From Flavobacterium magnum (lineage in GTDB: Bacteria > Bacteroidota > Bacteroidia > Flavobacteriales > Flavobacteriaceae): a DNA stretch of 64,000 nucleotides. Below, piece after piece: positions 8,584-17,865 of the stretch. Under the pieces are notes generated by a model. The model searched no databases and had not been told where the DNA came from. It saw nothing but the letters and a program-made list of their open reading frames with translations. Both the position numbers and the translations under genes were made by a program. The DNA lies in contig NZ_CP028811.1 of the NCBI RefSeq assembly GCF_003055625.1, positions 682,001 to 746,000 on the forward strand, written 5' to 3'. Within the stretch, counting starts at the first letter, position 1; the number at the start of each line of letters is the position of its first letter.

Positions 8584-9855
8584 ATGAGAATATTCAAATT
8601 TGGCGGCGCTTCGGTAAAAGATGCTGCAGGCATTCGGAATGTATATAACGTGCTGCAGCAGGTCGGTTATGAAGATGTGTTGCTCGTCGTATCCGCGATG
8701 GGTAAGACCACCAACGCGCTCGAATTGGTCATCAGGAATTACTTTGACAAATCGAAAGAGCTCCAGGCTTCAGTGCAGGAAGTGCGCAAATACCACAACC
8801 AGATCCTGCTGGATTTGTTCCATGATGAAAAACATGCGGTTTTTACCGATGTCAACCGGCTGTTTGCCGATCTGGAGACTTTCCTTTCACAGAACAAATC
8901 CCCGAATTACAATTTCGTTTACGACCAGGTAGTGAGTATGGGGGAACTGATTTCGACGACAATCCTGGCACACTACATGAATAATTCGGGCATAAACACC
9001 CACTGGATTGACGTGCGTCACTTCATCAAGACCGACAACACCTATCGCGACGCCAATGTCGACTGGGAACAGACGCAGAAAAATATTTCCAGGAATGTAA
9101 AGCGCAGGATGCTCAATGTTACGCAGGGTTTCCTGGGTTCGGATGAGAACAATTTCACGACCACTTTAGGCCGCGAGGGCTCTGATTATACCGCAGCGAT
9201 TTTTGCGTATTGCCTCAATGCCGAGAGCGTCACGATCTGGAAAGATGTACCGGGCGTGATGAACGCTGATCCGCGGTATTTTGAAAATGCAACTTTGCTG
9301 AACCAGATTTCCTACCGGGAAGCCATTGAGCTTGCATTCTACGGTGCGACGGTCATCCATCCCAAGACATTGCAGCCATTGCAGCGCAAGGAAATACCGT
9401 TGTATGTAAAATCGTTTCTCAATCCCGGATTACCCGGAACGCGCGTGTCGAAGGGTATGGACCTTGATCCGAACCTGCCGTGTTTTATCGTGAAGAAGGA
9501 GCAATTGCTGATCTCGCTCTCCTCCATTGATTTTTCGTTTATCATGGAGGAAAACATCAGCGAGATTTTCAGCCTGCTGCACCAATACAAGATGAAGGTA
9601 AGCCTGATCCAGAATTCGGCCATCAGTTTTTCAGTGTGTATCGAGGATAAATTCGGCAATTTCAACGAACTGAAAAATGTGCTGTCGAAAAAATTCAAGG
9701 TCGCTTACAATGAAAACGTCTCTTTATACACCATAAGGCATTTCGATGAGAAAGCGGCCAAAATCGTAGAGAAGAACAAGCAGGTTTTACTTCGGCAGAT
9801 GAGCCGCGAAACGCTGCAGCTGGTCACAAAAGATGCCGGTGCGCTGGCCGGATGA
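8584..9855 (+). CDS. lysC: Aspartate kinase
   Basis: This 423-residue monofunctional aspartokinase catalyses the first step of the lysine/threonine/methionine pathway. The kinase motif KFGGASV lies at residues 5-11 and GREGSDYTAA near 197. The C-terminal third would be the ACT regulatory region. The open frame extends 61 codons upstream through the acetyltransferase 3' end, but the conserved N-terminus MRIFKFGGASVK fixes the ATG at 8584. The gene symbol follows the usual naming of lone aspartokinases. Confidence 0.9.
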   Translation: MRIFKFGGASVKDAAGIRNVYNVLQQVGYEDVLLVVSAMGKTTNALELVIRNYFDKSKELQASVQEVRKYHNQILLDLFHDEKHAVFTDVNRLFADLETFLSQNKSPNYNFVYDQVVSMGELISTTILAHYMNNSGINTHWIDVRHFIKTDNTYRDANVDWEQTQKNISRNVKRRMLNVTQGFLGSDENNFTTTLGREGSDYTAAIFAYCLNAESVTIWKDVPGVMNADPRYFENATLLNQISYREAIELAFYGATVIHPKTLQPLQRKEIPLYVKSFLNPGLPGTRVSKGMDLDPNLPCFIVKKEQLLISLSSIDFSFIMEENISEIFSLLHQYKMKVSLIQNSAISFSVCIEDKFGNFNELKNVLSKKFKVAYNENVSLYTIRHFDEKAAKIVEKNKQVLLRQMSRETLQLVTKDAGALAG

Positions 9856-9953
9856 AAACCAAAACGCATCAGCGCATACCATACAATATCCGATGAACTC
9901 ACCGCCTGATTTTGAGGCTATCAAATTTTCTCCTTAAATATACGTTGTAACGG

Positions 9954-12900
9954 ATGCTTAAAAATTGGCTTGTGATATTGGCGGTGTTGTGCTTTTCGGG
10001 ATTGTACTCCCAGGAAGTGCAGTCGCCGTACCGAAACCATAAAATCCTTGCCACTCGGGACACAGTGCGGCTCGACAGTGTGAGCATCAATCCGGCTTTC
10101 TTTAAACTGACCGACCGGCAGGGCCGGTCCGTCGACAGTATTTATTACAAGGTCAATTTTTCACGGGGTTTCCTTGTGTTCAATGAAAATGCTCCATTCA
10201 TAAACGACTCGGTTTCGGTGCGGTTCCTGAAGCTTCCTGATTTCCTGACTAAAGAATACCGCATGTACGACCGGTCACAAATCGTCGAAAATGGGTTGTA
10301 CCAGGTGTCGCGCGATCCGGTGAAGCAATTCGTGCCATTTGAAGGGCTGAACACCTCGGGCAGCATCACACGCGGCATCACGGTTGGGAACAACCAGAAT
10401 GCAACGGTAAATTCGGCCCTGGATTTACAGATTACCGGAAAAATCTCGGATAAGGTCAGTCTGCGCGCATCGATACAAGACACCAACATCCCGCTGCAGG
10501 AAGGCGGCTATTCGCAGAAGCTGGATGAATTCGACCAGATTTTCATCGAACTTTTCAGCGAAAAGTGGAACATCCGGGCGGGAGACCTGTTCCTTGAAAA
10601 CCGAAAATCAAAATTCCTGAACTTCAATAAAAAGGTACAGGGCGTCGCCGCTTCATTTGATTTCGGCGCACCGGAAAATAAAACCACGGTCTTTGCGTCG
10701 GCGGCATTGGTACGCGGACAGTACGCCCGCAGCAGTTTCACGGGGCAGGAAGGCAATCAGGGACCTTACAAGCTGAAGGGCCAGAATGGCGAACTCTTTA
10801 TCCTCGTGGTTTCGGGCTCAGAGCGGGTTTACGTCAATGGCATTTTACTGAAACGGGGCGAAAGCAACGATTATGTAATCGATTATAATGCGGGCGAAAT
10901 CACCTTTACCTCACTGTTCCCGATCACCTCTGAGATGCGCATCAACATCGAGTATCAATATTCGGACAAAAATTACACCCGCTTCGTGACGTATGCCGGC
11001 GCATCACATGAGCAGGAAAAATGGAGCCTGAGCGGCTACCTGTATTCCGAAAATGACGTGAAGAACCAGCCTGTCCAGCAAAATCTTTCGGCGGAACAGG
11101 TGCAGGCGCTGGCTGCAGCGGGCGACAACCCGACGCAAATGATTGTTCCCTCGGCGTACGAGGATGCGTTTTCGGATAATAAGATTTTATACAGAAAAGT
11201 ATTGGCCGACGGCACGGAGATTTTTGAATACTCCACCAATCCGGACGATGTCCTGTACAATGTACGGTTTTCCCTCGTCGGCAATAACCAGGGCAATTAC
11301 ATCCTCAAAACCGTGACCGGCATCGGGAAGATTTACGAATACCGCGCACCACTAAACGGTATTTTGCAGGGAAATTACGAACCCATAACGCGCCTGGTGC
11401 CGCCCGTAAAACTCCAGGTGGCCACAATAGCAGGTGCATACCATCCTGATGAAAAGACGGCTGTTGACTTTGAAATGGCCCTCAGCAACAATGACAAAAA
11501 CCTATACTCGTCACTGGACGACGGGGACAACCAGGGCCTCGCGGGAAAAGTCAATGCAAGGCAAAGGCTGTATTCGGGTAAATGGACGCTGGATGCGTTT
11601 GCCAATTACCAGCTTGTGCAGAAAAAATTCCAGCCCATAGAGCGCCTGTTCACTATTGAATTTGACCGCGACTGGAACCTTATCAATCCCCTTGGCGACC
11701 AAAGCCTTGTCGTTACCGGACTGGATTTCCGGCTTGCGCAACAGGGACAGTTCACGTACCAGTTTGAAAAACTCGATTTCACGGAGCGTTTTTCGGGTGC
11801 GCGCCAGGTCATCAAAGGCAACATCAATCTTGAAAAACTTGCGGTCCGGCAGGAGGCGAGTTACCTTAAAAGCGATAGCAACGACGCGTCGTCGGAATTT
11901 CTGCGGAACCAGACACAACTGCGTTACCATTTCGGAAAAGACTGGATTGGCGGTTCATTGCGACTTGAGGACAATCAGGAAAAATTAAAGGCGACAAACC
12001 AACTTTCGGCCTTAAGCCAGCGATTCACCGAATATGGGACTTTCATCGGGCGAGGCGATTCCACTAAGGTTTTCGTGGAGTTGGGCTACCTGCACCGGGT
12101 CAACGACAGCCTGCAGCTGGGGTCACTTCGCAAAGTAAACACGTCCCATTCCTATTATATCAAATCGCGCCTGCTGAAAACCGACCGCAGCGACCTGACG
12201 CTTTTTGCCAACTACCGGACGCTCAAATTCGAGGATCCTACCAGGGAAAGCGAGCCGTCGCTGAACTCAAGGCTTTTGTACAATGACCGCTATTTCAACC
12301 AATTGGTGCAGGTGACCGCGGCTTATGAAAATTTCTCGGGAACGATTGCACAGCAGGAGTTTTCGTACGTTGAAGTCGACGCAGGCCAAGGCGTGTACAC
12401 CTGGAACGACTACAATGGCAACGGCGTTCCGGAGCTTGAGGAGTTTGAAGTGGCGCAATTTTCAGACCAGGCGAAATATGTGAGGGTTTTCCTGCCGAAC
12501 CAGGTGTTTTTACGCACGCATCAAAACAAGTTTTCCGCCTCGTTGACACTTAACCCGTTGCAGTGGCAAAACGAAAAAGGCATTCGGAAACTGCTTTCGT
12601 ATTTCTACAACCAGACGACATTTCTCACGGAAAGGAAAATAGAGAACCGCAATGGCAATTTCGATTTTAATCCGTTCGCTTCCGCAGATGAAGGCGAACT
12701 CCTTGGCCTGAACTTCAATTTCCGGAACAGCCTGTTTTACAACCGCGGCAAGCAAAAACATTCGGTCACCTATACTTTCCTGGAATCAGAATCGAAAAGC
12801 CTGCTCTCGGCAGGATCGCAGTATGCGTTTATCGGTTCGCATCAGTTGCAGTATACGCATTTGCTCGGAAAAAGCTGGCTGGTCAATCTGGGCACGGCAG

Positions 12901-13352
12901 CCGGGACCTCTTCATCGGTTTCGGAAAATTATGCGGCGCGCAATTACGACGTCGGGAATTACAAAATTTCGCCAAAAATTTCTTACCTGTTCAACAAAAG
13001 CGCGAGCTGGGATTTGTTTTATGAATTCCAGCGGAAGGACAACAGGATCGGCGGAATGGAAAGTCTTTCGCAGCAACGGTTCGGCACCTCATTTACATTC
13101 GCCGGAGAAAAACAGTTTACGGTAAACGGGGAATTTTCCTTATACCAAAACCAGTTTGACGGAGATGCGCTCGCACCCGTCGCTTACCAGATGCTTGAAG
13201 GGTTGCAGCCTGGCCAGAACACCACGTGGCGGTTGCTGCTGCAGAAGAACCTCACGCAATTTCTCGACATCAACCTGAGCTACCAGGGCCGGAAAAGCGA
13301 AACCAGCAAGGCGATCCATACGGGCAGCGTGCAACTCAGGGCTTATTTTTAA
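9954..13352 (+). CDS. Large outer-membrane beta-barrel-like protein, unknown function
   Basis: This 1132-residue protein is exported by an N-terminal signal (LKNWLVILAVLCFSGLYSQ). It is rich in alternating aromatic and polar beta strands and ends in an aromatic residue (QLRAYF), as outer-membrane barrels do. A segment near residue 285, GSERVYVNGILLKRGESNDYV, resembles a motif I recall from large Bacteroidota surface proteins. An acidic loop, WNDYNGNGVPELEEFE (about 815), could bind calcium. I do not recognise a named family. It follows aspartate kinase by 98 bases and has no obvious partner gene. Confidence 0.65.
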   Translation: MLKNWLVILAVLCFSGLYSQEVQSPYRNHKILATRDTVRLDSVSINPAFFKLTDRQGRSVDSIYYKVNFSRGFLVFNENAPFINDSVSVRFLKLPDFLTKEYRMYDRSQIVENGLYQVSRDPVKQFVPFEGLNTSGSITRGITVGNNQNATVNSALDLQITGKISDKVSLRASIQDTNIPLQEGGYSQKLDEFDQIFIELFSEKWNIRAGDLFLENRKSKFLNFNKKVQGVAASFDFGAPENKTTVFASAALVRGQYARSSFTGQEGNQGPYKLKGQNGELFILVVSGSERVYVNGILLKRGESNDYVIDYNAGEITFTSLFPITSEMRINIEYQYSDKNYTRFVTYAGASHEQEKWSLSGYLYSENDVKNQPVQQNLSAEQVQALAAAGDNPTQMIVPSAYEDAFSDNKILYRKVLADGTEIFEYSTNPDDVLYNVRFSLVGNNQGNYILKTVTGIGKIYEYRAPLNGILQGNYEPITRLVPPVKLQVATIAGAYHPDEKTAVDFEMALSNNDKNLYSSLDDGDNQGLAGKVNARQRLYSGKWTLDAFANYQLVQKKFQPIERLFTIEFDRDWNLINPLGDQSLVVTGLDFRLAQQGQFTYQFEKLDFTERFSGARQVIKGNINLEKLAVRQEASYLKSDSNDASSEFLRNQTQLRYHFGKDWIGGSLRLEDNQEKLKATNQLSALSQRFTEYGTFIGRGDSTKVFVELGYLHRVNDSLQLGSLRKVNTSHSYYIKSRLLKTDRSDLTLFANYRTLKFEDPTRESEPSLNSRLLYNDRYFNQLVQVTAAYENFSGTIAQQEFSYVEVDAGQGVYTWNDYNGNGVPELEEFEVAQFSDQAKYVRVFLPNQVFLRTHQNKFSASLTLNPLQWQNEKGIRKLLSYFYNQTTFLTERKIENRNGNFDFNPFASADEGELLGLNFNFRNSLFYNRGKQKHSVTYTFLESESKSLLSAGSQYAFIGSHQLQYTHLLGKSWLVNLGTAAGTSSSVSENYAARNYDVGNYKISPKISYLFNKSASWDLFYEFQRKDNRIGGMESLSQQRFGTSFTFAGEKQFTVNGEFSLYQNQFDGDALAPVAYQMLEGLQPGQNTTWRLLLQKNLTQFLDINLSYQGRKSETSKAIHTGSVQLRAYF

Positions 13353-13482
13353 AGAATTGGCAGCCACGCTGTAAACTAAAACCGCAATTAATCACTACAT
13401 TACATCCGCAAACCGGAAAATGCCGTAACTAAGGCAAAACAAGAATACCTCTGGCAAAGTTTTGTTTGAACGATTAATTTTA

Positions 13483-13490
13483 TATTTTTG
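13483..13490 (+). promoter_or_regulatory. Promoter of the small Pro-rich protein gene (TTTG - 18 bases - TATTTTTG)
   Basis: TTTG at 13461-13464 and TATTTTTG at 13483-13490 are 18 bases apart, close to the Bacteroidota consensus TTTG-N19-TAnnTTTG. The box ends six bases before the ATG, so the transcript may be leaderless. Confidence 0.65.
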
Positions 13491-13496
13491 TGCCGT

Positions 13497-13718
13497 ATGA
13501 AAATCGTCCCCAGAAAATTATACATTGCATTCGCTGTCATTGCGGTCCTCACTTGTGGATTTTGCCTCGCAGGACCACCTGCTGATGGCCCTCCGCCGCC
13601 TATCCCGCCCGGACCTCCGGGAAATCCGATTGACAGCGGCATTTTATACCTGCTTGTTGCGGGTGTCGGTTACGGACTGTTCATGATCCATAGATATAAA
13701 ACACAAAAGGTTGCCTGA
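13497..13718 (+). CDS. Small exported Pro-rich protein, PID-CTERM-like
   Basis: This 73-residue protein has an N-terminal signal, a proline-rich linker (PPADGPPPPIPPGPPGNP), the tripeptide PID, a hydrophobic helix and a short basic tail (HRYKTQKVA). This tripartite layout matches what I recall as the PID-CTERM protein-sorting domain of small Flavobacteriaceae proteins. No sorting enzyme is encoded in this window. The ATG at 13497 is preferred over an in-frame one three codons upstream because the -7 box ends just before it. The stop lies in the loop of its terminator. Confidence 0.6.
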   Translation: MKIVPRKLYIAFAVIAVLTCGFCLAGPPADGPPPPIPPGPPGNPIDSGILYLLVAGVGYGLFMIHRYKTQKVA

Positions 13719-13733
13719 CGGCAACCTTTTTTT
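13705..13733. terminator. Terminator of the PID-CTERM-like gene
   Basis: AAAAGGTTGCC, loop TGAC and GGCAACCTTTTTTT form a strong hairpin with a T tract. The TGA stop of the upstream gene is in the loop. It can also serve the convergent aldehyde dehydrogenase. Confidence 0.9.
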
Positions 13734-13749
13734 ATTTCAGGGCTTCATC

Positions 13750-15306
13750 CTATAAATCAAACTTGATCCCTTGAGCCAATGGCAGGTTTGTAGTATAATT
13801 GATGGTATTGGTCTGCCTTCTCATATAAATTTTCCAGGCGTCAGAGCCGGACTCACGGCCACCGCCGGTTTCCTTTTCACCGCCGAATGCACCACCGATT
13901 TCAGCTCCCGATGTCCCGATGTTGACGTTGGCAATCCCACAATCGGAACCGGCAACCGAAAGGAAACGTTCTGCCTCACGAAGATTGTTGGTCATGATGG
14001 CGGATGACAGCCCCTGCGCTACGCCATTCTGCAGGGCAATCGCATTTTCAACATCGCCTGAATATTTCAACAGATACAATACCGGCGCGAAGGTTTCATG
14101 CTGTACAATCCGGAAACTGTTGTCAGCTTCTGCGATGGCAGGTTTCACGTAGCAGCCGCTTTCGTAACCTTCGCCTGAAAGCACGCCGCCTTCAACAAGG
14201 ATTTTTCCGCCCTCGGCAACGACTTGCTCCAATGCCTTTTGGTATAGCGCGACGGCATCGGTATCGATCAGCGGACCCACGTGGTTGTTCTGATCCAATG
14301 GATTTCCGATCCTCAATTGCTTGTATGCGGACACGATGGCATCTTTCACTTTATCGTACATACTCTCATGGATAATCAGCCTGCGTGTTGACGTACAACG
14401 CTGTCCGGCAGTACCCACAGCACCGAACACGGCACCGATTACGGTCATTTTCACGTCAGCATCCGGTGTAACAATGATGGCATTGTTTCCGCCCAGTTCC
14501 AAAAGCGATTTCCCAAGGCGCCCGGCTACAGCCTGTGCCACGATTTTACCCATTCTGGTAGAACCTGTGGCAGAAACCAAAGGAATTCTTGTGTCGGCAG
14601 TCATCAGCTCCCCGATCTTGTAATCGCCGTTGATTAAGCAGGAAATACCTTCCGGTAAATTATTTTCTTTGATTACTTCAGCAATGATGTTCTGGCAGGC
14701 GATACCACAAAGAGGAGTTTTTTCAGATGGTTTCCAGATGCACACGTCACCGGCAATCCATGCCAATGCCGTATTCCACGACCAGACCGCTACCGGGAAA
14801 TTGAACGCCGAGATGATCCCGACAACACCCAGCGGATGGTACTGTTCATACATCCTGTGCCCGGGGCGCTCTGAGTGCATGGTCAGTCCGTGCAGCTGGC
14901 GAGACAATCCTACCGCAAAATCACAGATGTCGATCATTTCCTGTACTTCACCGTAACCCTCCTGCAATGATTTCCCCATTTCATAGGAAACCAGTTTGCC
15001 TAAAGCTTCTTTGTTCTTACGCAATTTTTCCCCGAACTGGCGTACGATTTCACCACGCTGCGGTGCCGGCATCAAACGGAAAGTCTTGAAGGCTTCCGTG
15101 GCAGCTTTCATTGCCGTCTCGTAATCTGCTGGCGTCGACATACGGACTTTCCCGATCAGTTGCCCGTCTACCGGCGAATACGATTCGAGTATTTCGCCGT
15201 TGGCAAAATTCTGAATTCCGGTGGATGTGCCGTCGTTGATGTCTTTAATACCCAGTTGGGCGAGGGCTTCGGTCATGCCGAACTGCTGTGCTATTGTTGT
15301 TGTCAT
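13750..15306 (-). CDS. ALDH7-type aldehyde dehydrogenase (piperideine-6-carboxylate / aminoadipate semialdehyde dehydrogenase)
   Basis: This 518-residue NAD-dependent aldehyde dehydrogenase has catalytic Glu270 in LLELGGNNA and Cys304 in GQRCTSTRR. The nucleotide-binding ISAFNFPVAVWSWN and the C-terminal SGAEIGGAFGGEKETGGGRESGSDAW are typical of the ALDH7/AASADH branch, which oxidises the lysine-derived aminoadipate semialdehyde. It is alone in its transcript. The dioxygenase of tryptophan breakdown lies upstream across a repeat-bearing gap, but nothing ties the two pathways together directly. Confidence 0.85.
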   Translation of the reverse strand: MTTTIAQQFGMTEALAQLGIKDINDGTSTGIQNFANGEILESYSPVDGQLIGKVRMSTPADYETAMKAATEAFKTFRLMPAPQRGEIVRQFGEKLRKNKEALGKLVSYEMGKSLQEGYGEVQEMIDICDFAVGLSRQLHGLTMHSERPGHRMYEQYHPLGVVGIISAFNFPVAVWSWNTALAWIAGDVCIWKPSEKTPLCGIACQNIIAEVIKENNLPEGISCLINGDYKIGELMTADTRIPLVSATGSTRMGKIVAQAVAGRLGKSLLELGGNNAIIVTPDADVKMTVIGAVFGAVGTAGQRCTSTRRLIIHESMYDKVKDAIVSAYKQLRIGNPLDQNNHVGPLIDTDAVALYQKALEQVVAEGGKILVEGGVLSGEGYESGCYVKPAIAEADNSFRIVQHETFAPVLYLLKYSGDVENAIALQNGVAQGLSSAIMTNNLREAERFLSVAGSDCGIANVNIGTSGAEIGGAFGGEKETGGGRESGSDAWKIYMRRQTNTINYTTNLPLAQGIKFDL

Positions 15307-15432
15307 AATTGAGTTCTTTTGCGCGCAAAGGTAATTGATAATTGATAATTGGCAATGGGTAATCGCCGCTCAATGTATTGTTTGTGTGGTGCGCCGCGCT
15401 GCAACGTGAGCGCTTCGTTTGCGGATGCGCGC

Positions 15433-15481
15433 AGCCCCGATCGCAGCGGCATCCTTTTTGTTTTTTCTTTAAAAACAAAAA
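15433..15481. repeat. Dispersed intergenic repeat, family 1, copy B, with hairpin
   Basis: AGCCCCGATCGCAGCGGC with a trailing ATCC (15433-15454) is followed by a perfect 11-base stem TTTTTGTTTTT / AAAAACAAAAA with a five-base loop (15455-15481). The core recurs at 31-53 and 25020-25041 in inverted orientation. It fills the 221-base gap between two minus-strand genes and could act as a transcription stop. The direct repeats of AATTGATAATTG at about 15330 are also in this gap. Confidence 0.65.
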
Positions 15482-15527
15482 GATACAGCGGAGTGCGGGA
15501 CAGGCTGCCAAAAAAATTAAAACTGAG

Positions 15528-16067
15528 TTACTTGGTGCCCGTATATTTTGGGTCCGCCTCCATCACCGTACCGCATTTGTCGCAGGTGCGCAATTCGGCC
15601 GAGTTGTAAAAATGTTGGTAGTGCGGCAGAAAATCCTTCTCGATGTCATGCAGCTCGAAGAAGATTTCGTAGAGTTTGTGGTTGCAGTTTTCACAGAACC
15701 AAAGCAGGCCGTCCGTAAATCCGAGGCCGGCGCGTTTGCGTTCAATGACCAGACCGATGGAATTCTCAGACCGCACCGGTGAATGCGGGATGCGGGCACC
15801 ATGCAGGTACATGTCGCCGGCATGCAGCTCCATCTCCCTGCGATGGCCATCTTCCTGAATGACCACCTTAATACTGCCTTCAAGCTGGTAGAAAAGCTCT
15901 TCTGTCTCGTTGTAATGGAAATCCTTTCGCGCGTTGGGACCGGCAACGACCATCACGATGTAATCCTGCGAATGCACATACACATTTTTGTTCCCCACCG
16001 GCGGCTTGAGCAGGTGGCGGTGGTCATTAATCCATTGGTTCAGGTTGAAGGGTTTTGTCGAAGCCAT
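15528..16067 (-). CDS. 3-hydroxyanthranilate 3,4-dioxygenase
   Basis: This 179-residue cupin enzyme opens the ring of 3-hydroxyanthranilate in the kynurenine pathway, leading to quinolinate or further breakdown. The iron ligands His51, Glu57 and His95 occupy the positions known in the bacterial enzyme. The rubredoxin-like C-terminal site Cys125-x-x-Cys128 and Cys162-x-x-Cys165 is complete. Length is normal for the bacterial form (haaO/nbaC). No other kynurenine gene is in the window. Confidence 0.93.
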   Translation of the reverse strand: MASTKPFNLNQWINDHRHLLKPPVGNKNVYVHSQDYIVMVVAGPNARKDFHYNETEELFYQLEGSIKVVIQEDGHRREMELHAGDMYLHGARIPHSPVRSENSIGLVIERKRAGLGFTDGLLWFCENCNHKLYEIFFELHDIEKDFLPHYQHFYNSAELRTCDKCGTVMEADPKYTGTK

Positions 16068-16179
16068 GGCGATATCTATGGTTAAAGTTTGCGCAAGCTA
16101 AAATCCGGACTGTCGGATTGTGGGGCAATCGACTCCAGATTCACGCGTTTGCGGTTTTCAAAAGCCCTATAAAAATACG

Positions 16180-16536
16180 CTATTTTATCTGAATCTGCGT
16201 CGGATTGAAGATTTGCGGAACGGGACCGCCCGCTTTGTCAATGGCGATGGTGCCTTTTACAAAGATCATTTTGCCTTTTGCCGTGGCGAGATTGACCTTC
16301 ATGCGCTGCGCGTACTTGACATTCATCACCACGGTAAACACGTTATCGGGAAATGCCTTGTCAACATTGATATACACTACGCGGTTTTCAGTGCTGGCTT
16401 CTTTAACGGCGGCGATCCTGCCTTTTACCCACACTTCCTTTCCTATAAAATCCCTGACGCGTGACGTGGGAATTGTATCCTGTGAAAAGCCTTGGGCTGC
16501 ACAGAGCAGCAGCAGCAGGGCGAACATTTTTTTCAT
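16180..16536 (-). CDS. Exported OB-fold-like protein
   Basis: This 118-residue protein has a clear signal peptide (MKKMFALLLLLCAAQGFSQ). A compact beta-rich domain follows, with GKEVWVKGRIAAVKEAS, a central strand pair and GKMIFVKGTIAIDKAGG. This is the look of an OB-fold of the secreted nucleic-acid-binding-like type. No catalytic motif is seen. It lies between the dioxygenase and the endonuclease/phosphatase in the same direction but is probably separately transcribed, as a terminator precedes it. Confidence 0.6.
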   Translation of the reverse strand: MKKMFALLLLLCAAQGFSQDTIPTSRVRDFIGKEVWVKGRIAAVKEASTENRVVYINVDKAFPDNVFTVVMNVKYAQRMKVNLATAKGKMIFVKGTIAIDKAGGPVPQIFNPTQIQIK

Positions 16537-16585
16537 AAATGGTTGATTTTGGGAAATCTGCGGCGCAAATGTACTATTTAAAATT

Positions 16586-16612
16586 AAAAAAGCCGGAAAT
16601 CTCCGACTTTTC
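16586..16612 (-). terminator. Terminator of the endonuclease/phosphatase gene
   Basis: On the minus strand AAAGTCGGA and TCCGGCTTTTTT pair with one wobble or mismatch around a four-base loop, followed by T residues, just after the stop at 16631. Confidence 0.6.
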
Positions 16613-16630
16613 TTATTGCTGTGCCTGTGC

Positions 16631-17731
16631 TTATTTTACTTCTTTAATGAGGTAAATGTAGACGGGGAAGTGATCGCTGAAACCGACCTCATTGGCCGAA
16701 TGCCGCAGCGGATAGCCTTTGTACTGCCCGTCGGTCTGGATCATGAACGGCTTGTTGTAAATGCCCGCTTTCCAGTATCTCAGGGAATCGTACCCTTCCT
16801 TTATCAGTGTTTCGGAAACCATAATCTGGTCAAAAATATCGCCGGCGTCGCGGTAAAAAAGTGTGGCATTTCCCTCTTTGGCCATCTGCTCGAAAGGATT
16901 GTAGACCCCAAACGGCTTCACCTCGGTTTTCTTGAGCTTGGCGCCAATGCCTTCTTTCACGCTCTTATTGTAAGTACCGTCGTTAAGGTCGCCCATACAG
17001 ATGATTTTCGCATTGGGATTTACCTTATATATGGAGTCCATGACTTTTCGGGCGAGTCGGCCCGCTTCCTCACGGTAAGGGCTGCTTTTTTTCTCACCAC
17101 CCGAACGTGACGGCCAGTGGTTCACCATGACATTGACCTCTTCACCGTCAAGGAGACCCGTTACCAATAGGATGTCACGGGTGTATATCCGGTTGTCCCT
17201 GCTGATTTCAATTTTGTCGTCAGTAGCCTCTTCTTTCTCCTTTTTGGCTTCTTCAGCTTTTTGGTCCTTATATATAAGGAGTGGAATATTGATGTAGCTT
17301 GTCGGCTTGAAATGTTTCTTCTGGTAGAGCATGGCCACATCAATGCCACGTTTGTCCGGCGAATCGAAGTGCACGATGCCGTAATCCCAGGGCTGCATTT
17401 TCGGCTGCTTTACAAGGTCTTCCAGTACACCGCGGTTCTCGATTTCAGCGCCACCGATAATTACGGGCGCATCCTTCTGTTGGTCGTTCGTGCCGATTTG
17501 AGAAATGACGCGGGCGAGATTTTCAAGTTTTTGCCTGTATTTGGCTGATGTCCAGTGTTGTGCGCCTGACGGAAGCCACTCCTCATCGTTATTCGGGTTG
17601 TTGATGGTGTCAAATAAATTTTCGAAATTGTAGAAAGCCACTGTCTTTACAGCAAACTTTTTGGCTTGGGAATAGCCCGCAAGTGTTGAGGATAACACAA
17701 AAAACAGGGCTAAAAATTTTCTAATTCGCAT
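16631..17731 (-). CDS. Exported endonuclease/exonuclease/phosphatase family protein
   Basis: This 366-residue protein with an N-terminal signal (LALFFVLSSTLAGYSQA) belongs to the metal-dependent endonuclease/exonuclease/phosphatase superfamily. Recognisable catalytic blocks are NFENLFD near residue 36, GGAEIENR, VNHWPSRSGG, CMGDLND and SDHFPVYIYL at the C-terminus. A charged insert rich in Lys/Glu (about residues 160-180) is a local peculiarity. Substrate could be nucleic acid or phospho-ester lipids; the export signal puts it in the periplasm or outside. Confidence 0.85.
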   Translation of the reverse strand: MRIRKFLALFFVLSSTLAGYSQAKKFAVKTVAFYNFENLFDTINNPNNDEEWLPSGAQHWTSAKYRQKLENLARVISQIGTNDQQKDAPVIIGGAEIENRGVLEDLVKQPKMQPWDYGIVHFDSPDKRGIDVAMLYQKKHFKPTSYINIPLLIYKDQKAEEAKKEKEEATDDKIEISRDNRIYTRDILLVTGLLDGEEVNVMVNHWPSRSGGEKKSSPYREEAGRLARKVMDSIYKVNPNAKIICMGDLNDGTYNKSVKEGIGAKLKKTEVKPFGVYNPFEQMAKEGNATLFYRDAGDIFDQIMVSETLIKEGYDSLRYWKAGIYNKPFMIQTDGQYKGYPLRHSANEVGFSDHFPVYIYLIKEVK

Positions 17732-17804
17732 AAATCGTATATTAATTTAAGGTCAAGTTTAACATAAACTTGGGAGCAAAAGTAGATAATATTAATTAAA
17801 CATG

Positions 17805-17812
17805 TACATTTG
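17805..17812 (+). promoter_or_regulatory. Promoter -7 box (TACATTTG) of the TonB receptor gene
   Basis: This is an exact TAnnTTTG match in the divergent region between the endonuclease/phosphatase and the receptor. It gives a leader of about 50 AT-rich bases. Confidence 0.65.
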
Positions 17813-17865
17813 CACCCTGTTAAGAAATTCTTATTCTTTTCGAATTAATTAATTTAATATCTTTT

